Part shown: one piece after another, positions 1 to 8,290 of the stretch
Layout of the letters: the number at the start of each line of letters is the position of its first letter
Position numbering within the stretch: the stretch's first letter is position 1
Source of the DNA: Caballeronia ptereochthonis
GTDB taxonomy: Bacteria; Pseudomonadota; Gammaproteobacteria; Burkholderiales; Burkholderiaceae
Direction of reading: 5' to 3'
Assembly: GCF_001545075.1 (NCBI RefSeq)
Contig: NZ_FCOB02000029.1
Span: 1-64,000, forward strand
DNA length: 64,000 nt
The notes under the pieces: model-generated
The model's input: only the letters and a program-made list of their open reading frames with translations
Told to the model about the DNA's origin: nothing
Databases searched by the model: none
Program-made: the position numbers and the translations under genes

Positions 1-65
1 GGTATCGCGACGAGGAATACTTCTTCCTCAAGATCCGCGCCGCGTTCCCCGGAAAAGCTCGATGA
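1..65 (+). CDS. C-terminal tail of a probable transposase (partial)
   Basis: An open frame enters from the left edge and ends at TGA 63-65. It encodes about 20 residues, YRDEEYFFLKIRAAFPGKAR. From memory this resembles the extreme C-terminus of ISL3-type DDE transposases (a G-Y/F-R-D/N-x-E-x-F-x-L-K/R-I pattern). The tail is short, so the family call is tentative. The neighbours (recombinase fragment, IS110 transposase) make a mobile-element origin plausible. The rest of the gene is outside the window. Confidence 0.4.
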   Translation, partial: YRDEEYFFLKIRAAFPGKAR

Positions 66-126
66 ACCATAAAAAAGGCCGGCGCTGCGAGCCGACCACG
101 AGAAGATGCTAAAGCGCAAACGAAAA

Positions 127-147
127 CGGCCCGCACAAGGCGGGCCG
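127..147. terminator. Strong hairpin, terminator-like
   Basis: Perfect 8-bp stem CGGCCCGC / GCGGGCCG with loop ACAAG. Four A's precede it on the plus strand, so read on the minus strand it is followed by TTTT. It could end transcription coming from the right, or be the end of the element whose transposase tail lies at 1-65. Confidence 0.5.
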
Positions 148-271
148 CTGAGTCATGTCGCAACTTGGACACGATGGCAAAAGCATAAACAAACATAACA
201 TCGCTGTCAAGTGCATCGATGGTCAATCCGGTGCGCCTGCGTGCCCCGAGGTCTGGTTCACCGCCCTCAGT

Positions 272-546
272 TCACGACATCGCTACTGCGTCCAGCTTCG
301 CTCGCGTCTTGTCGTGTCGCAGGTGGCGTAGTGCTGGTCAATCATCGCGGTCGATGTACCGGCGAGTCGCGCGACAACAAACGAGTCCATGCCCGCGGCG
401 ATCGTTTCTGAGATCGCTGTGTGCCGTAGCGAATACATAACGGCGGTAGGCGGTAGCTTTGCTGCAGCCGCTGCCGCCTTGAACGGCTTCTTCCAGTTGT
501 CGTTATTTCACCGCTGGCCGAATTCCGTACCCAGCAGTGGCGCATT
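272..546 (-). pseudogene. Frameshifted C-terminal fragment of a tyrosine recombinase
   Basis: The sequence is closely similar, over its whole length and in the same orientation, to the 3' end of the intact recombinase gene at 6969-7240. It corresponds to roughly its last 90 residues. The box II region and the nucleophile segment (LAGTSTAMIDQHY) can still be read. Just after the tyrosine codon one base is missing relative to the intact copy (CACTACGCC against CACTATGGCC). The reading frame therefore shifts and ends at an early TAG. The N-terminal three quarters are absent; similarity stops near 546. This is a dead remnant of a second related integrative element, or of a local duplication. Confidence 0.8.
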
Positions 547-906
547 TACATTTACAAGACGCGGATATATCTCAGGGATCGGATTCCGCGAGCCAGTTCG
601 CCGATATCATCAAAAGGAGTGCCCCGCAGGGCACCAAGCTATCCGTTAGACGGCAGACGGCTCCGAAAACTTAACCGGCTTCATGGTTCATCATGAGCCA
701 CAGAGGGAATGGAGTGTCTGTCTGCGCTGGACGATCAAGCGATCACCTGGATAGCAACGGCGACCGACGATAACGTCTGACAGTCGCGCACGGATGGATG
801 ATCGGTCGACGCATCCCTTCCTGAAGCGGCTTCAAAAGCCAATTTTTTCCCGGGATTGCCCACGTCTCGATGGCTCCATCTCTTACTACACTCAAGCAAC
901 AAAGGT
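547..906. other. Intergenic, no gene recognised
   Basis: This 360-bp stretch lies between the recombinase fragment and the 3' end of the IS110-type transposase. Short open frames on the plus strand do not look like proteins. The part next to 906 is presumably the 3' non-coding end of the IS element. In the IS1111 branch of the IS110 family the structured guide RNA lies on that side, but I could not define a fold or the element boundary. Confidence 0.4.
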
Positions 907-1959
907 TTAAGGTGCGGAACTACTATTGGTTTCGGGCAACCGGCGGCTCATCGGCTCCGGCTCAAACCTGCTATGCTGGCTGGCAATGGCCCACGCGATT
1001 CGCGCAAGCTTGTTGGCCAAGGCGCACGCGACGATATTGGTTGCCCGTCGGAGTTTCACCGCGCGCACCCATTCGGCAAGGGGGCCGGTTTTACGGTGTA
1101 CGCTGCGCATGTAGGAATGGGCACACAGAATCAGTAACGTATGAAGCGGCTTGCCTGTTCCTGGACCAATCCCCAGCAAGGTCGTCTTGCCGCCTGTGCT
1201 GCGCTGGCGAGGTACCAGTCCAAGCCACGCCGCAAAATCACGGCCACTGGCAAATTGTCGCCCGTCTCCGAGCTCACCGGCGAGAGCGCTCGCGGTAATC
1301 GGCCCGATTCCTGGAATGGTCAGCAGCCTCTGGCCGAGTTCATCGGCCGCGAGTTCGCTGGAAAGCTCCTTTTCTACGACGGCAATCTGGGCCTGAAGAT
1401 AGACGAAATGTGCCTGCAAGTGAGTAAGCAGTCTCACCATGCTCGGTGGCATCGACTGGCTAGCGAGTACGCTCGGCAAATGCTTGGCAAGATTGGATCT
1501 GGGCGGCAGGCTGACACCGAATTCCAATAAAAAGGCATAAATCTGGTTGCCGGTGCGTACCCGATCCTTCAGGAGCGTTTGCCGAACGCGGTGCAAGGCC
1601 GACAACGTCTGCTGTGATGGACTTTTGGGCGCGACAAAACGCATCGACGGTCGGGAGACCGCTTCGCAGACGGCTTCCGCATCGACGAAATCACTCTTGC
1701 TGCTCTTGACAAAGGGCCGGACAAACCTCGGCGAGACCAGTTTCACCTGATGTCCAAGCGCCGCGAGTTCGCGCGCTATGAAATGTGCACCACCGCAGGC
1801 CTCCATCCCGACTGTACAGGGCGGCAGCGCGGCGCAGAATTTCAGAAGTTGGGTGCGGGCGACCTTTTTACGAAAAACCTGCTGCCCCGCTCGGTCTTGA
1901 CCGTGAAGGTGGATGACGTTTTTACCTAGATCAAGCCCGATCAGTGCCGCGTTCTCCAT
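907..1959 (-). CDS. IS110-family transposase (DEDD recombinase)
   Basis: This 350-residue protein has the usual two-domain layout: an N-terminal RuvC-like DEDD domain (D10, E53, D90, D93 all present) and a C-terminal Transposase_20 domain (from about residue 208, LLTIPGIGPITASALAGELG). The motif WLGLVPRQRSTGGK (about 245-258) contains the Ser of the conserved SG/ST motif (S254), which I take to be the candidate catalytic serine. Such enzymes move the element as a circle, guided by an RNA made from its non-coding end. Just after S254 the usual I-S-K-R-G-D-x-x-L-R stretch reads IGPGTGKPLH, which is unusual. The length is normal and there is no internal stop, so it may be active. It lies upstream of and antisense to fliC, whose promoter appears intact. 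Confidence 0.9.
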   Translation of the reverse strand: MENAALIGLDLGKNVIHLHGQDRAGQQVFRKKVARTQLLKFCAALPPCTVGMEACGGAHFIARELAALGHQVKLVSPRFVRPFVKSSKSDFVDAEAVCEAVSRPSMRFVAPKSPSQQTLSALHRVRQTLLKDRVRTGNQIYAFLLEFGVSLPPRSNLAKHLPSVLASQSMPPSMVRLLTHLQAHFVYLQAQIAVVEKELSSELAADELGQRLLTIPGIGPITASALAGELGDGRQFASGRDFAAWLGLVPRQRSTGGKTTLLGIGPGTGKPLHTLLILCAHSYMRSVHRKTGPLAEWVRAVKLRRATNIVACALANKLARIAWAIASQHSRFEPEPMSRRLPETNSSSAP

Positions 1960-2056
1960 GGGTCACCTCTGCCAGCGTCTTTCAATAATACTGGCTCCGC
2001 CTGCTACTTCAAGCGCCTCACGACTGCTCGCTAAATAAGTTGAACAGCCTCGGCCG

Positions 2057-2079
2057 ATGTCAGGGCTTTCTCCTGACAT
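2057..2079. repeat. 8-bp perfect inverted repeat upstream of the fliC promoter
   Basis: ATGTCAGG at 2057-2064 and CCTGACAT at 2072-2079 are separated by 7 bases. The repeat ends 6 bp before the -35 element of the sigma-28 promoter. It could be an operator, a terminator for incoming transcripts, or part of the nearby IS end. Confidence 0.55.
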
Positions 2080-2085
2080 TTCTGC

Positions 2086-2112
2086 TTAAGTTTCTCGGGT
2101 TACCGCCGTCAA
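2086..2112 (+). promoter_or_regulatory. Sigma-28 (FliA) promoter of fliC
   Basis: TTAAGTTT (2086-2093), an 11-bp spacer and GCCGTCAA (2105-2112). This matches the enterobacterial flagellar consensus TAAAGTTT-N11-GCCGATAA at nearly all key positions with the exact spacing. It lies about 105 bp upstream of the fliC start, and fliA itself is in the window at 10853-11584. Confidence 0.88.
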
Positions 2113-2215
2113 CCACAAGTAGGCGGCCGGCTATCACCGAAAGGCAGGACCGCCCCGGTAATACATTCGGTGTTTCAGCCAAAGCCAGACCCAAAGTCTC
2201 CCAAGGGGAAATTTC

Positions 2216-4447
2216 ATGCTCGGAATCAACAGCAACATCAACTCGCTCGTCGCTCAGCAAAACCTGAACGGCACGCAAAACGCTCTGTCGCAAGCCATCA
2301 CCCGCCTGTCGTCGGGCAAGCGCATCAACAGCGCAGCAGACGACGCGGCCGGCCTCGCGATCTCGACCGGTATGCAAACCCAGATCAACGGCCTGAACCA
2401 GGGCGTGTCGAACGCCAACGACGGCGTGTCGATGATCCAGACGGCAACGAGCGGTCTGAGCCAGATCACGTCGAGCCTGCAGCGTATTCGTACGCTGGCA
2501 GTGCAAGCGTCGAGCGGCGGCCTCACGGCGGACAACCAGGCGTCGCTGCAGCAGGAAGTCCAGCAGCAGATCGCCGAAGTGAACCGTATCGCTTCGCAAA
2601 CCACGTACAACGGCAAGAGCGTGCTCGACGGTTCGGCTGGCACGGTCAACTTCCAGATCGGCGCGAACGTCGGCCAGACGATCAGTCTCGACCTCAGCAA
2701 GAGCGTTTCCTCTGCCAACCTTGGCACGGGCGTCGTGGCGAAGGGTTCGGTGCTCAGCACGATGACGGGCCTGTCGCTCGACGCGAAGACCGGCAACGCC
2801 GCAACTGCAGGCTCGACGGCTACCCTGACGTCGATCAACGTTCTCGCTGATGGCAAGGGCGGCTTCTCGTTCACCGACCAGAACAACCAGGCTTTGAGCA
2901 GCAACGCGGTCGCCAGCCTGTTCGGCGGCGCTTCGGCCACGACGGGCACGGGCACGTCGATGACGCTGACGGCACAAGGCGCGCTGACCAGCGGCGCCAC
3001 CGCTTCGCAGACGGCAGCAATCGCAGCTATCCAGACGGCCAACGCCAAGGTCACGCAAGGCGGCTTCGCGGCAGCAGGCTCGCCGCTCGCAACGCTGGCG
3101 ATGACCAGCACCACGCCGCTCAAGCTGGACCTGTCGGGCGAAGCAGCGGGCGCGGACGCGACCAAGATCAACTCGATCCAGGTCAACGCAGACGGTTCGG
3201 GCGGTTACACGTATCAGGCGCTCGACGGCAACGGCAAGGACATCACGTCGCAGGTCAAGATGTCGGACGGCACGACCGGCAGCGCCGCGCTCGCCACGAT
3301 GTTCTCGACGACGGCAGCTTCGGGTTCGACTCCGGGCACCATTGCGCTGTCCAATTCGGGCTCGAACGCACTCGGCGCCACCGACGCGGGCACCTCTGCG
3401 ACGGCGCTGAGCGGCGCGGCAGCGAAGAACTATATTGCCCCGACGTATCAGACGGGTTACGCTGCAGCAGGGACGAAGCTCGGCGCGCTCAACCTGGACG
3501 CGGGCAAGTATCTCGACGGTACGAATCTCGCGGCTGAGACGGCCGTCAATCCCGGTGTCGGCAAGGCCATCCAATCGATCGAGGTTCTGGCTGACGGCAA
3601 GGGTGGGTACACCTTCCAGGCGTATTCGGGAGCAAACGGTACGGGGTCGTCAGTTGATACCAGCACCTCGGCCACTTCACTTTCCAGCCTGTTCACGTCT
3701 GCCCCGAATGCCAACGGCGCACCTGCCACGTTGGGCCTTTCCGGGGGCGCGCTGACCGCCGACGCGACCGCATCTGGCGGCCTCAGCGGCATCAACACCG
3801 CGGCGGCGAACACCTCTGCAACCAAGCTCGGCAGCGTCTCCGTCAACCTCGACGCGAGCGGCAATCCGCTGAGCAGCGGTTCGGCAGTGTACTCATCGGT
3901 GGACGTCTACGCTGACGGCAACGGCGGCTACACCTTCGCAGCCGTCAAGGCCGACGGTACTGGCGAATCGACCAACAGCGCGATCAACGGCCAAGCGGCC
4001 AAGCTCTTCTCGGTCGGCAGCGCGACGAGCACGGGCGCAGACGCACTGTCGGGCGTCGGCACGCTGGCGAACAACCCGAACGTGACGGCTGCAGCCAGCG
4101 CGATCACCTCCGCCAACACCAACAACCAGCCGGTCAAGGTGTCGGACATCAACATCAGCACGACGGCTGGTGCGAACCTGGCGATGGAGTCGATCGACAA
4201 CGCGCTCAACGCGGTCAACACCATCCAGTCTAGCCTGGGCGCGGCGCAAAACCGCTTCACGGCGATCTCCACGACGCAGCAGTCGATGTCGACGAACCTG
4301 TCGCAAGCTCAGTCGCAGATCACCGACGCGAACTTCGCGCAGGAAACGGCGAACCTGAGCAAGGCTCAAGTGCTGCAACAGGCCGGCATCTCGGTTCTTG
4401 CGCAAGCCAACTCGTTGCCGCAGCAGGTTCTGAAGCTGTTGGGCTAA
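2216..4447 (+). CDS. fliC: Flagellin, enlarged, with four internal repeats
   Basis: This is the filament subunit, exported through the flagellar type III system. The N-terminus (MLGINSNINSLVAQQNLNGT, D0/D1 to about residue 160) and the C-terminus (about 645-743, ending in LPQQVLKLLG) are classic flagellin. At 743 residues it is much longer than the 380-500 common in the family. The extra length is the surface-exposed centre, about residues 200-640, rich in A, T, S, G and D. There a motif of the type V-x-A-D-G-x-G-G-Y/F-T/S-F/Y recurs at residues about 208-219, 322-333, 456-467 and 563-574. Each copy is followed about 20-35 residues later by (A/S)xLF or ATMF. This suggests four divergent copies of a module of about 105-135 residues. 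The start is at ATG 2216, behind AAGGGGAA. A sigma-28 promoter lies upstream and two hairpins follow the stop. Confidence 0.96.
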   Translation: MLGINSNINSLVAQQNLNGTQNALSQAITRLSSGKRINSAADDAAGLAISTGMQTQINGLNQGVSNANDGVSMIQTATSGLSQITSSLQRIRTLAVQASSGGLTADNQASLQQEVQQQIAEVNRIASQTTYNGKSVLDGSAGTVNFQIGANVGQTISLDLSKSVSSANLGTGVVAKGSVLSTMTGLSLDAKTGNAATAGSTATLTSINVLADGKGGFSFTDQNNQALSSNAVASLFGGASATTGTGTSMTLTAQGALTSGATASQTAAIAAIQTANAKVTQGGFAAAGSPLATLAMTSTTPLKLDLSGEAAGADATKINSIQVNADGSGGYTYQALDGNGKDITSQVKMSDGTTGSAALATMFSTTAASGSTPGTIALSNSGSNALGATDAGTSATALSGAAAKNYIAPTYQTGYAAAGTKLGALNLDAGKYLDGTNLAAETAVNPGVGKAIQSIEVLADGKGGYTFQAYSGANGTGSSVDTSTSATSLSSLFTSAPNANGAPATLGLSGGALTADATASGGLSGINTAAANTSATKLGSVSVNLDASGNPLSSGSAVYSSVDVYADGNGGYTFAAVKADGTGESTNSAINGQAAKLFSVGSATSTGADALSGVGTLANNPNVTAAASAITSANTNNQPVKVSDINISTTAGANLAMESIDNALNAVNTIQSSLGAAQNRFTAISTTQQSMSTNLSQAQSQITDANFAQETANLSKAQVLQQAGISVLAQANSLPQQVLKLLG

Positions 4448-4461
4448 GCATCTCGCGGTAA

Positions 4462-4527
4462 CGGCATGCGCACCGCTCGCTTCATGTGGCGCGCATGCCG
4501 CAGTTGTATGGGGAGGCCTGGCCTCCC
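4462..4527 (+). terminator. Two hairpins after fliC
   Basis: The first is a 10-bp stem CGGCATGCGC (4462-4471) with GCGCATGCCG (4491-4500). The second is a compact stem GGGAGGCC/GGCCTCCC at 4511-4527 with a 1-nt centre. Neither is followed at once by a clean T-run, so they may be a weak terminator or 3'-end stabiliser that separates the abundant fliC message from fliD. Confidence 0.5.
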
Positions 4528-4586
4528 GCAATGCTTTCTAAGACACTAACGGCTTCACTGATTTACCGAGGCACGGAGCTTTCCAT

Positions 4587-6407
4587 ATGTCCACCGTTTC
4601 GACGTCCACCACCAGCACGAGCGCAAGCAGCAACACGGCGCTTCAGCAAGCCGCTCAGTCCATCATCAGCGGCTCGACCGGCAATTCGTCGATGGACGTA
4701 TCGTCTCTGGTGAGCGCACTGGTCAACGCGAAGACGGCAAGCCAGACGGCGGCGCTGACTTCGCAGCAGACGAGCGACAACACTAAACTCTCCGCCATCG
4801 GCACGTTGAAGTCGGCGCTCGGCGCGCTGCAGGCCAGCCTCACGAATCTGACGAACGGCAAGACGCTGGCGTCATACACGGCGACCGCAAGCGGCTCGGG
4901 CATCACCGCAACGGCCGGCGTCGGCGCCGTGGCGGGCAGCTACTCCATTTCGGTCTCGCAGATCGCGCAGGCCCAGACGCTCTCCTCCGGTGCGTACGAT
5001 GCGACCAAGACGCTCGGTACCGGCACGCTGCAGGTCGCGCTCGGCAGCCAGTCGATGAGCATCAACATCGATTCGACCAACAATACGCTCTCCGGCATCG
5101 CATCGGCGATCAACTCGGCGAGCAACAACCCCGGCGTCACCGCGACCATCGTCACCGGCACGGACGGCGCGCACCTCGTGCTGCGCTCGTCGAGCACGGG
5201 CGCCTCGAACACGATCAGCGTCAGCACGAGCAACGTCCAGAATGACGCCGGCCTGTCGGGCCTCGGCGTGAGTTCGTCGCCGGCGCTGACTTCGGGCGCG
5301 CTCAGCTCGACGCAAGCGCTCGGCACCGGCACGATGAACGTGTCCATCGGCGGAAAGTCGATGAGTCTCACCATCGATTCGACGAACAACACGCTCTCGG
5401 GCATCGCGGCGGCAATCAACGGCGCGTCCGGCAATCCGCGCGTGACGGCCAAGGTCGTCACCACGTCCGGCGGCTCGCAACTCGTGCTCACCTCGAGCAA
5501 CGGCGGCACCGACCCCGTCACCGTCTCCATGAGCGGCGTGCAGAACGATCAGGGACTGTCGAGTCTCGGCGACATGGCCACGACGTCGTCCGTCACTTCG
5601 TCGGGCACTCCGGCGTGGACGCAAACGCAATCGGCGCAGGATGCGCTCTTCACCGTCGACGGCACCGAAGTCAGCAGTTCCAGCAACTCGTCGACGACCG
5701 CGATCGCGGGCGTCACGCTGAACCTGACGGCGGCCGCGCTCGGCAGCACGTCATCGTCCGGCACTAGCACCGGCAACGCGCAGACGCTGACGGTTGCATC
5801 CGACACCACGTCGCAGGCGACCGCCATCAACAACTTCGTGAGCCTCTACAACACGATGGTCACGACGATGGGCACGCTCACCTCGTTCGACTCCACGCAG
5901 GCAGCAGGCTCCCAGGGTGGCCCGCTCCTCGGCGACTCGATGCTCAACACCGTGCGCAGCACGCTCGCGGGCATCATCAGTGGCGGCGTGATGAGCGGCA
6001 ACTCGACGATCAACCTGAGCGCGATCGGCATCACTCTGAACGCGGACGGCTCGCTGACCACGGACACCACCGCGCTCAACACCGCGCTGACTTCACCGTC
6101 GAAGGTCGCAGCGCTGTTCAACTCGACGACCGGCATTGCAGCCAAGCTGAACAACAGCATCACGAATTTCACTCAGACGGGCGGCCTCATCGATACCGAA
6201 ACGGCTGCGATCAACAAAGACCTGACGAACATCACCACGCAGCAGAGCGCGCTGTCGACCTACATGGCGCAACTGACCAACCAGTATCAGGCGCAGTTCA
6301 CCGCGCTGAACACGCTGATGGCCACGATGAACAATAACTCGCAATATCTGACGCAGCTCTTCGGCGGCACGAACAGCGCGGGGGCGATGGCCACCAACAA
6401 GAGCTGA
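4587..6407 (+). CDS. fliD: Flagellar hook-associated protein 2 (filament cap)
   Basis: FliD forms the cap at the filament tip that folds incoming flagellin. FliD_N is visible at about residues 35-130 (MDVSSLVSALVNAKTASQTA) and FliD_C at about 375-595, ending in the coiled NQYQAQFTALNTLMATMNNN region. The centre contains an obvious internal duplication. Residues about 142-227 and 243-328 both carry LGTG(T)xxVxxGxxSMSxxIDSTNNTLSGIAxAIN and then VQND-x-GLSxLG. At 606 residues it is longer than many FliD proteins, which the duplication explains. The start ATG 4587 has GGAG 9 bases upstream. It lies downstream of fliC and just before fliT. Confidence 0.95.
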   Translation: MSTVSTSTTSTSASSNTALQQAAQSIISGSTGNSSMDVSSLVSALVNAKTASQTAALTSQQTSDNTKLSAIGTLKSALGALQASLTNLTNGKTLASYTATASGSGITATAGVGAVAGSYSISVSQIAQAQTLSSGAYDATKTLGTGTLQVALGSQSMSINIDSTNNTLSGIASAINSASNNPGVTATIVTGTDGAHLVLRSSSTGASNTISVSTSNVQNDAGLSGLGVSSSPALTSGALSSTQALGTGTMNVSIGGKSMSLTIDSTNNTLSGIAAAINGASGNPRVTAKVVTTSGGSQLVLTSSNGGTDPVTVSMSGVQNDQGLSSLGDMATTSSVTSSGTPAWTQTQSAQDALFTVDGTEVSSSSNSSTTAIAGVTLNLTAAALGSTSSSGTSTGNAQTLTVASDTTSQATAINNFVSLYNTMVTTMGTLTSFDSTQAAGSQGGPLLGDSMLNTVRSTLAGIISGGVMSGNSTINLSAIGITLNADGSLTTDTTALNTALTSPSKVAALFNSTTGIAAKLNNSITNFTQTGGLIDTETAAINKDLTNITTQQSALSTYMAQLTNQYQAQFTALNTLMATMNNNSQYLTQLFGGTNSAGAMATNKS

Positions 6408-6430
6408 TCGCGCAAAGGAATCGACGAATC

Positions 6431-6730
6431 ATGAACCAAAAGCGACTGATCCAAGACGCCTGGACGCTCACCGAGGCGATCGAACTGGCGGTGGGCAAGG
6501 AAGACTGGGAGCACGCGGCTAGCCTCGCCGAGGCGCGCTCGCCGATGCTGATGTCCCTGCAGGCAGACCAGCCGGCGGAGGCGCTCGTGGTCATCCGCAA
6601 GATCCAGGCGAGCATCAACGCAGTTGCCTCACGCGCGCGGGCTGAGCAGGTAAATCTTTCGGCGACGTATTGCCAGTCGATGGAAAACGCGAAGGCGGCG
6701 AGCCAATATCAGCAGATGGCACGGTTCTAG
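6431..6730 (+). CDS. fliT: Flagellar export chaperone FliT
   Basis: This 99-residue, mostly helical and charged protein lies 23 bp downstream of fliD, the usual place for FliT. FliT binds FliD before export, and in enterobacteria also restrains FlhDC. The sequence (MNQKRLIQDAWTLTEAIELA, then a long helical segment with EDWEHAASLAEARSPML) fits the beta-proteobacterial FliT family. AAGGA at 6416-6420 is the likely ribosome site. The call rests on length, helical pattern and synteny, because FliT sequences diverge strongly. Confidence 0.82.
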   Translation: MNQKRLIQDAWTLTEAIELAVGKEDWEHAASLAEARSPMLMSLQADQPAEALVVIRKIQASINAVASRARAEQVNLSATYCQSMENAKAASQYQQMARF

Positions 6731-6968
6731 GCATCGAACGATCACGACAGGCCACGCATTCTGCCCCGTTCTCGCCTCGTCCGTCCTCCCGGAAGGATTT
6801 GCCCTGATATGTTACGTTGAACACGATGACCGGACTGCTTCTTTATCGGCCTTTAGATGCTCGACCGCGCGACCAGTTGTGCTGGGTTGATCGCCGCCCG
6901 TCGCCTCGAGAATGAGCGCTCGTGACGAGATCTGACTGCGACTGTCCGGTCGCTTCCCTACTTCCGCG

Positions 6969-8114
6969 TCAAAACATTGCTACTGCGTCCAGCTTCGCTC
7001 GCGTCTTGTCGTGACGCAGGTGGCCATAGTGCTGGTCGATCATCGCGGTCGATGTGCCCGCCAGTCGAGCCACTACGAAGGAATCCATCCCCGCCGCAAT
7101 CATCTCCGAGATTGCCGTGTGGCGAAGTGAATACATCACCGCCGTAGGAGGAAGCTTGGCAGCGGCAGCAGCGGCCTTGAACGGCTTCTTCCAACTGTCT
7201 TTATTCCATCGCTGACCGAACTCGGTAGCTAGCAGGGGCGCGTTCGCGATCTTCGCCTTTGAGCAATCGGCAAAGAACGACAATGCGGCGGACGACAGAG
7301 TCACCACGCGAAAGCCCGTCTTTCCTTGGAGCGCCAGAGTACCCTGCTCCCGATTGAGGTGTTGAACGTTCGCGTTCGCCAATTCCCCCGGCCTCGCTCC
7401 AGTCAACAGGAGAGCCGTAACCAGGCGCTGCAGATCCGCAGGACACGCATTCACCAGCTCTTTTCTCTGCGGCGCTGGCAAGAACGCGTCTCGCCGCCGG
7501 CCTACGTCGCGAAACTTCGAGACGGTCTTCCATCCGGCATCCGTGGCGACCAGCCGATCGCGCAAAGCCAGATTGAGAGCCGCCTTCAGAGAGGCGAGAT
7601 TACGGTTTGCGCTGTCTTTCGCGCGCCTCAGATCGTCTTCGTCTTCAGCGTCGTCCTCGTCACGTTCGACCTGCATCGCGAGCCATGCCGTGAGGTCAGA
7701 CGTTCGAAGTTTGGAAAGGTCGACCTTCCCAATCTTGGCGTCATATACGAGTCGCTTGAAGCGCCCCTCTGCATCGCGCTCGCTTGCAGCGCCTTTGTGA
7801 AGCGCGAGGTGCTTCACGTAGTGCTCACAGGCCGCCTTCACGGTCATGCCCTTCGATGACACGCCTGCATCGATCGCGTTGGCCCATTGATTTGCAGCTT
7901 TCACGGCCTCGTCGTAGCCCGGAAAGGTGCCAAGCGACTGATATGCCTGTTTTCCATCGTCGGACCGGCGGCGCGCAATCCATGTCCCTTGCCCCTGCTC
8001 CGGCTTCCTATACCCGATAAATAGACCGGTCTGAATGCGCGACCAGTACGGCTCGCGCCGAGGCGCAAGTTTGTCACGAGCTGTCTTGGAGTTGATCGAA
8101 ACTGGCATATGCAT
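6969..8114 (-). CDS. Tyrosine recombinase / integrase of an integrative element
   Basis: This 381-residue site-specific recombinase has a core-binding domain at about residues 90-190 and a catalytic domain at about 210-370. The catalytic residues seen are R241 (TGARPGE), R331 and H332 (YSLRHTAIS), and the nucleophile Y363 (MIDQHYGHL). At the position of the third-box His/Trp there is T354 (LAGTSTAM), a variant I associate with some phage and island integrases. An acidic insert (ERDEDDAEDEDD, about 150-161) lies before the catalytic domain. The gene starts 126 bp from an orphan tRNA-Arg 3' half and reads away from it. Translation could start at M1 or M3. A broken relative lies at 272-546. Confidence 0.92.
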   Translation of the reverse strand: MHMPVSINSKTARDKLAPRREPYWSRIQTGLFIGYRKPEQGQGTWIARRRSDDGKQAYQSLGTFPGYDEAVKAANQWANAIDAGVSSKGMTVKAACEHYVKHLALHKGAASERDAEGRFKRLVYDAKIGKVDLSKLRTSDLTAWLAMQVERDEDDAEDEDDLRRAKDSANRNLASLKAALNLALRDRLVATDAGWKTVSKFRDVGRRRDAFLPAPQRKELVNACPADLQRLVTALLLTGARPGELANANVQHLNREQGTLALQGKTGFRVVTLSSAALSFFADCSKAKIANAPLLATEFGQRWNKDSWKKPFKAAAAAAKLPPTAVMYSLRHTAISEMIAAGMDSFVVARLAGTSTAMIDQHYGHLRHDKTRAKLDAVAMF

Positions 8115-8240
8115 CCGTACGGAATCTGTACGGAACGTCTACGGTGAACCCCGCCGAACGTCAATGATCTAAAAGTCTTTATTTCTCAGCACTTTAAGGC
8201 GCTATGTTGAACTTAGGCATACCGCCATAAACGTCCCTTC

Positions 8241-8290
8241 CTGCCCTCCGAAGGCAGGGGTTGCTGGTTCGATCCCAGCCGGGCGCGCCA
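8241..8290 (+). other. Attachment-site scar: 3' half of tRNA-Arg(CCG)
   Basis: The sequence contains a complete anticodon arm (CTGCC, loop CTCCGAA, GGCAG; anticodon CCG), a variable loop, a T arm (GCTGG TTCGATC CCAGC) and the 3' acceptor strand CGGGCGC-G-CCA. The 5' acceptor strand and D arm are missing; the upstream sequence does not pair with CGGGCGC. This is the expected product when a tRNA-targeting integrase inserts DNA at the anticodon region. The intact, reconstituted tRNA should be at the other end of the element and is not in this window. The integrase gene begins 126 bp to the left. Confidence 0.85.

Noticed and set aside
2060..3574. A 504-codon open frame antisense to fliC
   Set aside because: Shadow of the repetitive Ala/Thr/Ser-rich flagellin sequence. 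Its translation is Arg/Ala-rich low complexity.
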